Shown piece after piece: positions 42,467 to 51,406 of a stretch of 51,406 nucleotides of DNA; position 1 is the first letter of the stretch; the number at the start of each line of letters is the position of its first letter. Location of the stretch: positions 1-51,406 of the forward strand of contig CAMPCD010000005.1 of the NCBI GenBank assembly GCA_946643435.1, read 5' to 3'. This DNA is from an uncultured bacterium (GTDB lineage: Bacteria; Bacillota_I; Bacilli_A; RF39; UBA660). A program made the position numbers and the translations under genes. The notes beneath the pieces were generated by a model. It was not told the DNA's origin, did not search any database, and saw only the letters and a program-made list of their open reading frames with translations.

Positions 42467-44335
42467 TTAATTTTTTGAAAATTTGCTTCTTTTATTAACA
42501 ATTAAACTTGTACCAATAAGTCCTACAATACTTAATATTAATATTATAAAATATGTTGTAATATTATCACCAGTTTTTGGATTTGTTGTTGTAGAAGTAG
42601 TTGCTGAACTTGAACTATTATTGTCAGTTTGAGTACTTGTCTTTGTTGCTATTGCATAGTTTGAGAAACTATCAGTATAGAAAGTAATTGTATTAGTTTC
42701 TGGATCATAAGATTCAATTTCAATTATTTCAAACTCATCGCCATCGTCAATATTATGGACAATAACTAAATTGCTTACATCAACACCTTCCTCAAGTTGT
42801 AATGTAATTAAAGCTTTATTATTTAAATGATGTATTTGTTCAGACCAAACATCATCAGCAGTACCTTTATATAAAACTTTATTTAAATTAATATCTAAAT
42901 AAGAATTAATTTTTAAATTACTTCCTGCTGCCTCATTAAAATCTTTTATCTTATCTGATGTTAATTCTACATCATCTACTGATAATTGAACTGTACCTGA
43001 GTTAATTTCGTTATTAGCAATTTCAATTGTACCACTAGATACTTTATCAGAGTTTGCCAATACTTCATCATCAACTCTTGTAACTTCTGCTTGGAAGTAT
43101 CCAGCTGTTCCATCAGCAACTGTTACTGTAAATTCAGATACCCCAGAATTAGTAGTTGTAAAATTACTTCCACCATTAACACTTGTAACTTGATATCCAT
43201 AATCTGGAACAACTCTCATAGTTATTTGTGCATTTCCAGGAAGAGTTAAACTTCCATCATCATAATCAACATCAGCCAAAACACCATAACTTAAGAATCC
43301 ATCATCAGATGATGCATTCATGAAGTCTCCTTCTCTTTGTAATTTTCCTTCAAGATTTTCTTCTGTAACTGTATATTCTGTATTTCCTACTGTATAAACT
43401 GCTTTTACAAATTCTAATGTTGAATGTCCTATATAATCATGACCTCCAGCTTGAGCTGGATCAGCTGTCCATAAGAAAGTAGCTAAATATTTTGAACCAT
43501 TATTCTCACCATGTTTAACAACAACATTATAAGAATCTGCTTTTGCAACATTTGGTATATTAAATGCTACTGATTGAGTTCCGTGATTTGCTATTAACCA
43601 TTCAGTTCTATCATCAAAATCAAGATAATCACTAACATTATAAGATACTCCATTAATAGTTATATTATCATAAAATCTGTTTATCCATAATGTTTCAAAA
43701 GTAAATGTTACTGTAGTGTCAGAATTAGCAGCATTATATTGAATAGTATTACTATGATCCCATCTAAAACCATTTATAGAAATTTCAACCTTATCATCAT
43801 AATTTACATTATTTCCTCTAATTTGGTATGAACCAGCACCTGCAGAAACTGTAATTGCTGCTTCTGTATTAGTATTTTGTTGTGGATCATTACCTGGGTT
43901 TTGATTTTGTGTGTCATTAAATATAGCATCTATATTTATAACTTGATTTGGAACTATATTATTTAATGAAATTGTACTTCCATTACTGTTAGTTCCATTT
44001 TGCCACAATTCGCATGTGTAATTAGCATCTGCTGTACAATCTATTGTTACATTTCCTGCTCCATAAACTGTATTATTTCCATCAGAATATAAACCTGCTC
44101 CAGATATTCTAAGACTTCCATGCTCATAAGTTGCTATTACTTCATTAGAATTGTCCTTATCCTCTAATGTTGGATTCCCATTGATTTGAATAACACCATA
44201 AGTACTAGGGTCTGCTGGGGAAGCTGCAAATACTGTTGTAATTGGTAGCACATAATTCAATAGCATTGAAAATGCCATTAACAAAGCCATTGTCTTTTTA
44301 GGTAATTCTTTTAAACTCCTTTTGAATTTTTTCAC
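42467..44335 (-). CDS. Sortase-type (NPKTG) cell-wall anchored surface protein
   Basis: Signal peptide 'TMALLMAFSMLLNYVLPITTVFA'; C-terminal 'NPKTGDNITTYFIILILSIVGLIGTSLIVNKRSK' sorting signal. Confidence 0.85.
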   Translation of the reverse strand: MKKFKRSLKELPKKTMALLMAFSMLLNYVLPITTVFAASPADPSTYGVIQINGNPTLEDKDNSNEVIATYEHGSLRISGAGLYSDGNNTVYGAGNVTIDCTADANYTCELWQNGTNSNGSTISLNNIVPNQVINIDAIFNDTQNQNPGNDPQQNTNTEAAITVSAGAGSYQIRGNNVNYDDKVEISINGFRWDHSNTIQYNAANSDTTVTFTFETLWINRFYDNITINGVSYNVSDYLDFDDRTEWLIANHGTQSVAFNIPNVAKADSYNVVVKHGENNGSKYLATFLWTADPAQAGGHDYIGHSTLEFVKAVYTVGNTEYTVTEENLEGKLQREGDFMNASSDDGFLSYGVLADVDYDDGSLTLPGNAQITMRVVPDYGYQVTSVNGGSNFTTTNSGVSEFTVTVADGTAGYFQAEVTRVDDEVLANSDKVSSGTIEIANNEINSGTVQLSVDDVELTSDKIKDFNEAAGSNLKINSYLDINLNKVLYKGTADDVWSEQIHHLNNKALITLQLEEGVDVSNLVIVHNIDDGDEFEIIEIESYDPETNTITFYTDSFSNYAIATKTSTQTDNNSSSSATTSTTTNPKTGDNITTYFIILILSIVGLIGTSLIVNKRSKFSKN

Positions 44336-44480
44336 AAATATTCCTCCTCTTTGTAATATTTAGTATATTTTATCATGCTTTTAATTCTTTTTATATAAAT
44401 ATATTAAATGTTACTTAATTGTCATTGACTTTTGTGTAATTTGTTATTATGCTTAGAAAAGGAAATGTAAAGGTGATTGT

Positions 44481-46235
44481 ATGAACTTTAATGATAAACT
44501 AAATGAATATATTGAACTTATTGGTTGTACTAATAAACAATTATCAGATATAACTGGTATTGCTCCACCTATCATAAGTGGATATAGAAAAGGAAATAGA
44601 ATTCCTAAATATGATAGTGCTCAATTTAAAAATTTAGTTAATGGTATTGTTACTTTATCTAAAGAAAGACAAATTGATAATATTACAAAAGAAAATGTTG
44701 AAATAAATCTTGGAAAATTTTTAAATAAAGAAAATATAAACTTTGAACTATTTAATACTAATTTTAATTTGTTAATTGATACTTTTAAAATTAATTTATC
44801 TGATTTATCAAAATTTCTTGGCTATGATTCTTCATTTGTATCTAAAATTAAAAATGGTATTAGAAAGCCACTTAATATATCTGATTTTGCTAATGGTATA
44901 TGCAAATTTATCATAAATAATTACTTAGATACTAGTAATGAATTAATAAAAGAACTGATAAAATGCGAGGACAAAGATTTTAAAGATATTGAAGTTATAA
45001 CTAATAAATTATATTATTGGCTTACAAACAATGTAAATAAAAATACAAATGATTATGATGTTAATAATTTTATTAAAAAATTAGATAATTTTGACTTAAA
45101 TGATTATATAAAATCTATTAAATTTGATAAGTTATTCACACCAACATTACCAAAATTAAAAACTAAATCACAACTATATTATGGTATAGATGGATATAAA
45201 AATGCTCAACTTGAAGTTTTAAAACAATCAGCATTTTTTAAATCAAAAGAAGATATATTTTGGTATAGCAATATGCCTATGATTGAAGCAAGTAAAGATC
45301 TAAAATTTACTAAAAAGTATATGATGTATTTAGCTTTTATTTTAAAAAAAGGTATAAGATTAAACATAATACATGATTTAGATAGACCATTTAAAGAGTT
45401 AATGTTAGGACTTGAAGGATGGATACCATTATATATGACTGGTCAAATAAATCCTTACTATTTTAAAAATAATTCCAATTACTTATATTCAATTATAGAA
45501 TGTGTATCTGGAAATGCAATTTTACATGGGCAATGTGTAACTGGTAATTTAGATAAATGCAAATTATTAGTTAGTACAAAAAAAGATGATATTAATTATT
45601 ATAGAGAAAATAGTAATCTTCTACTAAAAAAAGCAAATCCATTGATGAACATCTATACACTAGAAAAGAAAAACGAATTTATAAAAATATATAACAATAA
45701 TTTAAATATTAAAAATAAAAGAAATAATATACTATTAAATCTACCTTGTTATACAATTTCTGATGAATTATTAAATAAAATATTAGATCACAACAAAGTA
45801 AGTAAAAACGATAGAAATATGATATATGAATGGATTAAAAATGAAAAAGATAATATAGGTGACATATTATCTAATACAACTATTATAGATAAAATAAAAA
45901 TTTTATCAGAAGAGGAATTTAAAACTAATGCATGTTTTTTAGATCTATCTAAATATTACTATGATAAAAAAATAATATATAACTACGATGAATATTTAGA
46001 ACACATAGAATTAACAAAAAAATTCAAGAAAGCCAATAAAAACTACAATTATAAAATAAATAATAAAAATGTTTTTAATAATATTAATATATATATTATA
46101 GAAAATAAACAAGTTATTATTTCTAAAATTAACAATCCAATTACAAATTTTGTTATATATCATCCTATGTTAATAAATGCTATACAAAATTTTGTTGCTC
46201 CAATAAATGAAAATGCTACTTCTACTAAGAAATAG
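44481..46235 (+). CDS. Large HTH (XRE-type) regulator, two N-terminal HTH domains
   Basis: 'NKQLSDITGIAPPIISGYRKGNRIP' and 'INLSDLSKFLGYDSSFVSKIKNGIRKP'. Only confident plus-strand gene in the window. Confidence 0.8.
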   Translation: MNFNDKLNEYIELIGCTNKQLSDITGIAPPIISGYRKGNRIPKYDSAQFKNLVNGIVTLSKERQIDNITKENVEINLGKFLNKENINFELFNTNFNLLIDTFKINLSDLSKFLGYDSSFVSKIKNGIRKPLNISDFANGICKFIINNYLDTSNELIKELIKCEDKDFKDIEVITNKLYYWLTNNVNKNTNDYDVNNFIKKLDNFDLNDYIKSIKFDKLFTPTLPKLKTKSQLYYGIDGYKNAQLEVLKQSAFFKSKEDIFWYSNMPMIEASKDLKFTKKYMMYLAFILKKGIRLNIIHDLDRPFKELMLGLEGWIPLYMTGQINPYYFKNNSNYLYSIIECVSGNAILHGQCVTGNLDKCKLLVSTKKDDINYYRENSNLLLKKANPLMNIYTLEKKNEFIKIYNNNLNIKNKRNNILLNLPCYTISDELLNKILDHNKVSKNDRNMIYEWIKNEKDNIGDILSNTTIIDKIKILSEEEFKTNACFLDLSKYYYDKKIIYNYDEYLEHIELTKKFKKANKNYNYKINNKNVFNNINIYIIENKQVIISKINNPITNFVIYHPMLINAIQNFVAPINENATSTKK

Positions 46236-46244
46236 CATTTTTTA
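46208..46244. terminator. Stem-loop/terminator overlapping the HTH gene 3' end
   Basis: AAAATGCTacttctactaagaaatAGCATTTTTT. Confidence 0.55.
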
Positions 46245-46274
46245 ATAATCATAATATCTTTTTCTTCCGATTAT

Positions 46275-47780
46275 TTAAAATAATGGTGCTAATAATCTAA
46301 GTACCGCTTGCCACAAATTCTTGAAGAATCCTACTTTAACATCTTTATCTTCAAGTCTATGGCAATCCTTTAATGTTTCTTCAAAATCACTAATTATCTC
46401 TTTTATCTCACTATTATTTTCTAAATAAATACCGTTTTCAAAATGTAAATATAAACTTCTATAATCCATATTAATCGTACCAACTACTGCTCTTATATCA
46501 TCAGATAAGAATACTTTTGAATGTACAAATCCTTTGCTGTATTTATAAATTTTTACTCCATTATCATGTAATATTTTAAAGAAAGATGAAGATAAAGTAT
46601 AAACTATTTTTTGATCTGGAATACCCGGAACTATAATTCTAACATCTACTCCTCTTTTTGCAGCTCTAATTAAAGAATTTACCATCTCTGAATCAATTAT
46701 TAAGTAAGGTGTCATAATGTATAAATAATCCTTAGCACTATTAATCATATTTAGATATACATCTTCTCCAATTAAATCAGAATGGAATGGTCCTACTCCA
46801 TATGGAATTACATATCCATCATTTTTAATTTGATTTTTAAAATCATATTTGAATTCTAGAATGTTTTTATCAGTTTTAATATTTGCATTCCACATAGTTA
46901 AAAACATTACAGTTAAATTCCATATTCCTTCTCCAACAATTTTAATTCCATTGTCTTTCCATACTCCAAGTTTACTATTTATATTGATATATTCATCACT
47001 TAAATTTACTCCTCCAGAAAAAGCAACTTTTCCATCAATAATTGTCATTTTTCTATGATCTCTATTATTCATAAAAACACCTTTAAATGGAGATAATTTA
47101 TTAAATGGAATACATTTGATACCATAACTAGCTAATTCTTTAGGATATTTTGTAGTAAGCATAGATAAACTTCCCATATCGTCATATAAAATTCTAACAT
47201 CAACACCATTTTGAGCTTTTTCTTTTAATATCTCTAAGATGCCATTCCACATTGTACCTTTATTAACTATAAAATATTCCATAAATATAAATTTTTCAGC
47301 TTTTTTTAATTCTTTTAATAATTCAGGATAAAACTTTTCTCCAAAATTATAATAAGTAACTTTATTATTTTTACTAATAACAAATCTAGTTCTGTTAATT
47401 AAGTAATTTATATTATCTAGTTTATTATCCTCAATTTCTTTTATTATTTTAGAATCCTGTTCTAAGTAATTTTCATAATCTTTTTCTTTATTCAAAATAT
47501 TTTTTAATAATTTATTTTTTTGATAATTTTTTCCTATTGTAATTAATAAAATTGTACCGAATATAGGAAATATTAAAATTAATATAATCCATGGTAAATC
47601 ATTAGATAAATGAATGCTATCTTTCAATATACCTAAAACTATTAGTACACTTAATACACTATAAAAGATTGTAATTATTCCTATATATTGATAAAAGAAT
47701 AATCTTATTATAATTGCAAATCCAAATTGTAATACAATTCCTATAAAAACAATTAAAGCTCTTTTTATAGCATTCAACAT
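46275..47780 (-). CDS. cls: Cardiolipin synthase (phospholipase D family)
   Basis: Two HKD motifs: 'NRDHRKMTIIDGKVAFSGGVNLSDEY' and 'FVHSKVFLSDDIRAVVGTINMDYRS'. Confidence 0.93.
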   Translation of the reverse strand: MLNAIKRALIVFIGIVLQFGFAIIIRLFFYQYIGIITIFYSVLSVLIVLGILKDSIHLSNDLPWIILILIFPIFGTILLITIGKNYQKNKLLKNILNKEKDYENYLEQDSKIIKEIEDNKLDNINYLINRTRFVISKNNKVTYYNFGEKFYPELLKELKKAEKFIFMEYFIVNKGTMWNGILEILKEKAQNGVDVRILYDDMGSLSMLTTKYPKELASYGIKCIPFNKLSPFKGVFMNNRDHRKMTIIDGKVAFSGGVNLSDEYININSKLGVWKDNGIKIVGEGIWNLTVMFLTMWNANIKTDKNILEFKYDFKNQIKNDGYVIPYGVGPFHSDLIGEDVYLNMINSAKDYLYIMTPYLIIDSEMVNSLIRAAKRGVDVRIIVPGIPDQKIVYTLSSSFFKILHDNGVKIYKYSKGFVHSKVFLSDDIRAVVGTINMDYRSLYLHFENGIYLENNSEIKEIISDFEETLKDCHRLEDKDVKVGFFKNLWQAVLRLLAPLF

Positions 47781-47981
47781 ATAATCATCTCCATAACATT
47801 TGTATTTCGAATATTATTATACCATACTTTTCTATGGTTCTTACTCATCGTAATATTATAAAAAAAGGAAAAGATTTCCAATTCCTAATATCTTATTATT
47901 CAGAGCAATCAAAAAGACTAGAATTTTTCTTTCTAATCTCTATCACAATATCTTAATCTTCCGATCTATTATATTCATATA

Positions 47982-48668
47982 CTAATGGCAAATTAATTTT
48001 CCTGTATTAGAATTTGCACCATAGATAGTACAACTTGTTTCATAATGTAAACTAGTGTATCCGTTAGTTTTTGTATCACCGTTATAACTACCATCTGTAC
48101 AAGTATAAGTATTCCCATCTGAAATAGTTTTACATTGACCATTAGTAAATATTTTGTTTAAAATGGCAATATTACTATTATGATATGCACCATTAGTAGA
48201 TCCTTCAATACAATATATTTTATTATCTTTTAATATGCATGCATATGCTCTTGATATTGTATTACCAGAAAGTACTAATCCAAAGAAATTATGTCTTTGT
48301 TTTCCTCCAGCTGTTTTTAAATTATTGATATCCTTTGTATAATCACTAGGAGATAAAGTGGCTCCTAAAGTTTTTGCTTTATCACCTTCATCACTAAAAT
48401 ATGCATATACACAACCATCACAATTAATTACTTCTTCTACAGTCACAGTTTTTTCATCTGTTGGACCATTATCATCATTATCAAATTCAATAATTTCATC
48501 ATCATCTACATAATTATTGTTTGAATTGTTTTGTTGATTGTTGTTTTCTTTTTCTTCATATTTTTGTTCTTGTTGCCCATTGTTATTTTGCTTTTCTCCA
48601 TTAGAACCACATCCAGTAACACTAAACAATAATATTAAAGAAAATAATAGCAGTAACATTTTTTTCAT
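47982..48668 (-). CDS. Cys-rich lipoprotein, hypothetical
   Basis: Lipobox 'LFSVTGCGSN'; acidic/Asn-rich linker; 8 Cys in the C-terminal domain. Confidence 0.7.
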   Translation of the reverse strand: MKKMLLLLFSLILLFSVTGCGSNGEKQNNNGQQEQKYEEKENNNQQNNSNNNYVDDDEIIEFDNDDNGPTDEKTVTVEEVINCDGCVYAYFSDEGDKAKTLGATLSPSDYTKDINNLKTAGGKQRHNFFGLVLSGNTISRAYACILKDNKIYCIEGSTNGAYHNSNIAILNKIFTNGQCKTISDGNTYTCTDGSYNGDTKTNGYTSLHYETSCTIYGANSNTGKLICH

Positions 48669-48749
48669 AATAAGTTCACCTCATATATATAGTATATCAC
48701 ATAAAAAGAGAATATTTCTATTCTCCAAACATCTTAACCTTCCGATTAT

Positions 48750-49235
48750 TTATTTTTCGAACTTTACTGATATACTATCATTACCTAAATTTGGTAAATT
48801 ATCTATATGACCTATTTTTGTATAACTATATGATGTATCAAATGATTTGTAGAATATTACCAAACAATTATCTCCATATAGCATAACATCTCCAGCATTA
48901 ATTCTTTTTGGATTAGATGAATTTGTAGGCAATGTTGTATCTAAATAAATATATTTTTCATTACCGTTTAATTCCCTCATATTTAATTCTTGGGGTAATA
49001 AACTAACAAAACTATTAGCAGTTTCATTATCTTCTAAATTAATTTTATATTCTTTACCATTAATAATTGCTTTCACAGACTTAATCACCTCGTTCGAATT
49101 GTTTAATTCATAATTATTGTTTTCTTGTTGGCTAGTTTGAGTATCTTGAGTTTTAGTTTCATCTTTTTTTTGATTACAACCAACTATAATAAATAAACAA
49201 ATAATTATTAATAAACTATATACTATCTTTTTCAT
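48750..49235 (-). CDS. Lipoprotein, hypothetical (cyclophilin-like fold pattern possible)
   Basis: Lipobox 'CLFIIVGCNQ'; 'AIINGKEYKINLEDNETANSFVSLLPQELNMRELNGNEKYIYL...AGDVMLYGDNCLVIFYKSFDTSYSYTKIGHI' resembles the cyclophilin-like DUF pattern. Confidence 0.7.
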   Translation of the reverse strand: MKKIVYSLLIIICLFIIVGCNQKKDETKTQDTQTSQQENNNYELNNSNEVIKSVKAIINGKEYKINLEDNETANSFVSLLPQELNMRELNGNEKYIYLDTTLPTNSSNPKRINAGDVMLYGDNCLVIFYKSFDTSYSYTKIGHIDNLPNLGNDSISVKFEK

Positions 49236-49825
49236 TATTTCAAATTATTCCTTATAAATTTTTCTATTTTATCAAATGGTATAACTTCTAAGTTATCATA
49301 TAAATCAGTATGAACTGCTCCTGGTATAATCATTAATTCTTTTCTATTTTGAATTCCTTTTATTCTTTCGGAAATCCACTTTTCATCAAAACCTTTTGTA
49401 CGATACAAATCTATAGATCTTTGTGTAGCTATTGAAGGATCAAATATTTCATCTATTCGTTCGCTACCTAGGTGTGCAAGCCATTGTTTAATAGGTTCAG
49501 CATTTTTGCTTGGTACTGATTCAATAAGTCTAAACATTCCTTCAATATCAACAACATCAGTTGCATAATATTTACCATCTGAAGATTTTAATTTCAGTTG
49601 GTGACAATTTGTCACCGACTCATTTCCTTCTTCTTTTAAACGCTGTTTTAACTTATTCCAATACTTTCTACCATCTTTACTTTCTGAAACTGCTCCTACA
49701 ATATCTGTAACACTTACATAATATTTTTCTTCATCTTTATCCCATACAGTTCTTATAGTTTTATCATTGAATAACTTATTTATCAAATACATTTTATCTT
49801 GATTCATTACTATCCTCCTTTTCAA
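49235..49825 (-). CDS. BRO-N / DinD-like protein fused to an alpha/beta-hydrolase C-terminal tail (chimera)
   Basis: BRO-N 'IRTVWDKDEEKYYVSVTDIVGAVSES...' and DinD-like 'SIDLYRTKGFDEKWISERIKGIQNRKEL'; last ~35 aa 'KELMIIPGAVHTDLYDNLEVIPFDKIEKFIRNNLK' is hydrolase-like. Confidence 0.75.
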   Translation of the reverse strand: MKRRIVMNQDKMYLINKLFNDKTIRTVWDKDEEKYYVSVTDIVGAVSESKDGRKYWNKLKQRLKEEGNESVTNCHQLKLKSSDGKYYATDVVDIEGMFRLIESVPSKNAEPIKQWLAHLGSERIDEIFDPSIATQRSIDLYRTKGFDEKWISERIKGIQNRKELMIIPGAVHTDLYDNLEVIPFDKIEKFIRNNLK

Positions 49826-50093
49826 CTATTTCTAATCTATAATTCATTGCTTCTAATAGTTTAGTAAATGTTCCAAGTGATATCGAATGTAGGTTTCTTT
49901 CCATTCTTGCAACTGTTGATCTAGCTATACCAACTCTATTTGCTAATTCAGATTGACTAATATTTGATTTATTTCTTAATTTTATATATTCACATATTAA
50001 ATCAAACTCGTTATCATTTATTATTTCAGCACTTATATTTTTCATAATCATTACCTCATATTTATTGTAGCATATATGCAACATATATATCAA
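49794..50093 (-). CDS. XRE-family HTH regulator
   Basis: 'ISQSELANRVGIARSTVARMERNLHSISLGTFTKLLEAMNYRLEIV'. Confidence 0.9.
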   Translation of the reverse strand: MIYMLHICYNKYEVMIMKNISAEIINDNEFDLICEYIKLRNKSNISQSELANRVGIARSTVARMERNLHSISLGTFTKLLEAMNYRLEIVEKEDSNESR

Positions 50094-50126
50094 TAAAAAA
50101 TTAAGTATATTTCAACTTAATTTTTG
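50092..50126 (-). terminator. Terminator downstream of the ankyrin gene region
   Basis: AAAAAATTAAGTATATTTCAACTTAATTTTT. Confidence 0.55.
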
Positions 50127-50230
50127 TAGTTATTAATTATTTTTCTTTGCTTTGATTGCAGCTAGTAAACCATAAAACTAATGATAACTCCATAAAGACT
50201 AAAATAACTTATTATATTTTGATATTATAA

Positions 50231-51049
50231 TTATTTTTTTGAATTATACTTATTAACTAACTGAAGTTTTTTTGCAGTTTTTCTGTATTCTAATCCGTCA
50301 CATATGAACGCATCAAGCCCACCATTAAATAATTCATCGCCAAAATTAAAACTGTTGTGATGTTCTTTAAGTAATGGAACATTATATTCACATAAAGTTC
50401 TAACAACTCTCATATCATTATCATAGCTATTAGATATAGCTAAATCAAGAGCAGAACCTTCTATTGGCTCTCTTGTCGCGAAGTCTCGTGCCAAAGGATT
50501 CGAAGCACTATACATTTTATTTATTCCACTTTCAAGTAATAATTTAATTATTCTAATTTGGTTATCATACATTTGTTTTCTTTCTTTAATTTTCCAGTAC
50601 ATTGAATTATAATTGTCTTGTAATTTTAATTTTTCAGATTTGCTAAAATTTAGTGAATCTTCATCTCTAGCCAAATTCCATGGAGCAAGTAAAAAGTTGT
50701 GTTCACACGTTTTCATAAGTGCATTACAATGATCTAAGTCTATCGCATTAACATCAATTCCATTTTCAAGTAAAATTTGTACTATTCTAAGATCACCTAA
50801 CATTGCCGCATAATGAAGTGCTGTTCTTCCATAACTAGTTTTTTGATTAATATCTATTCCATTTTTAATTAAGAATTGTATGTATTCTTCATTTATGAAA
50901 TTATTCCCAAATATAACTGAGTTAAGTAATAGAAAACTTCCTTCACAATTAATGTCTGCTCCCTTTTTTAATTCTTCTCTTAGCAATCCCAAATCACTAT
51001 CTTTTGCTGATTTAGTTAGTTTGACTACATTATTCATAATATCCTCCAA
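50231..51049 (-). CDS. Ankyrin-repeat protein
   Basis: 'YGRTALHYAAMLGDLRIVQILLENGIDVNAIDLDHCNALM' ankyrin repeats. Confidence 0.9.
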   Translation of the reverse strand: MEDIMNNVVKLTKSAKDSDLGLLREELKKGADINCEGSFLLLNSVIFGNNFINEEYIQFLIKNGIDINQKTSYGRTALHYAAMLGDLRIVQILLENGIDVNAIDLDHCNALMKTCEHNFLLAPWNLARDEDSLNFSKSEKLKLQDNYNSMYWKIKERKQMYDNQIRIIKLLLESGINKMYSASNPLARDFATREPIEGSALDLAISNSYDNDMRVVRTLCEYNVPLLKEHHNSFNFGDELFNGGLDAFICDGLEYRKTAKKLQLVNKYNSKK

Positions 51050-51123
51050 TTGTACTTTGAAAATATCATAAATACTTTAAAAAAACAAGTGCTTGTTATA
51101 TATTCAAATTAATTTTTTTTTTC

Positions 51124-51163
51124 ACAAAAAAAGACTAGATTACTCTAGTCTTTTTTTATTAAT
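51124..51163 (-). terminator. Rho-independent terminator (GACTAG family)
   Basis: AAAAAAAGACTAGATTACTCTAGTCTTTTTTT. Confidence 0.75.
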
Positions 51164-51406
51164 TATTTTTAGTTTTGAGTGCAGCTTGTATTGTTGCTTT
51201 CTAATGTAGGCGATAAAATATATTGTTTTAGGATTAAGTAAACTGTTTTATCTTTTTTTATGCTTAATTCTTTTTATTATTTCATTTATGCACAGAATTA
51301 TTTTTTTTAAAAATATCTCATTTATTATTATCTTCTTCGATATATTTAATTATTTTTCTTTGATTTCTTAATATTTCTTCCATCTTATCATGTAAATCTT
51401 CAAGTA

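Noticed and set aside
49235-50093. Prophage
   Set aside because: Only an XRE regulator and a BRO-N-like chimera are present; no integrase, portal, terminase or tail genes in the window.

Overview
AT-rich Firmicutes/Mollicutes-related chromosome segment, almost entirely minus-strand. It uses the standard TGA=stop code: Trp is written TGG in long intact ORFs. Left part: 5' end of lysS with a T-box, a YbhN-like flippase, a P-loop kinase, an NlpC/P60 protein, a T-box-controlled asnA broken by one in-frame TGA, and a Fur-family/ZnuACB metal-uptake operon with a Fur-type box. Right part: a GNAT/NUDIX/RdgB/deoxyribosyltransferase accessory cluster, an NPKTG surface protein, a double-HTH regulator, cardiolipin synthase, lipoproteins, an HTH + BRO-N pair and an ankyrin protein. 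Main discovery: a gap-free ~24.6 kb, 12-gene operon (33204 -> 8617, minus). It encodes an F1-type ATPase (alpha, beta, gamma, b-delta fusion, c-like) plus membrane-anchored surface proteins, including 3511-aa and 1772-aa giants. Three features set it apart. (i) The epsilon-like subunit has its C-terminal regulatory domain replaced by a response-regulator receiver (REC) domain. (ii) The c-like subunit has Thr where the ion-binding Glu/Asp should be. (iii) No recognisable subunit a is present, and the only polytopic candidate has no Arg outside its C-terminal tail. A hybrid histidine kinase encoded immediately upstream has Arg in place of the H-box His. The most economical reading is an ATP-driven, non-ion-translocating rotary or mechanical machine coupled to giant extracellular proteins and controlled by two-component signalling. 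It is conceptually related to mycoplasma F1-like X0 / gliding ATPases, but its architecture looks distinct.
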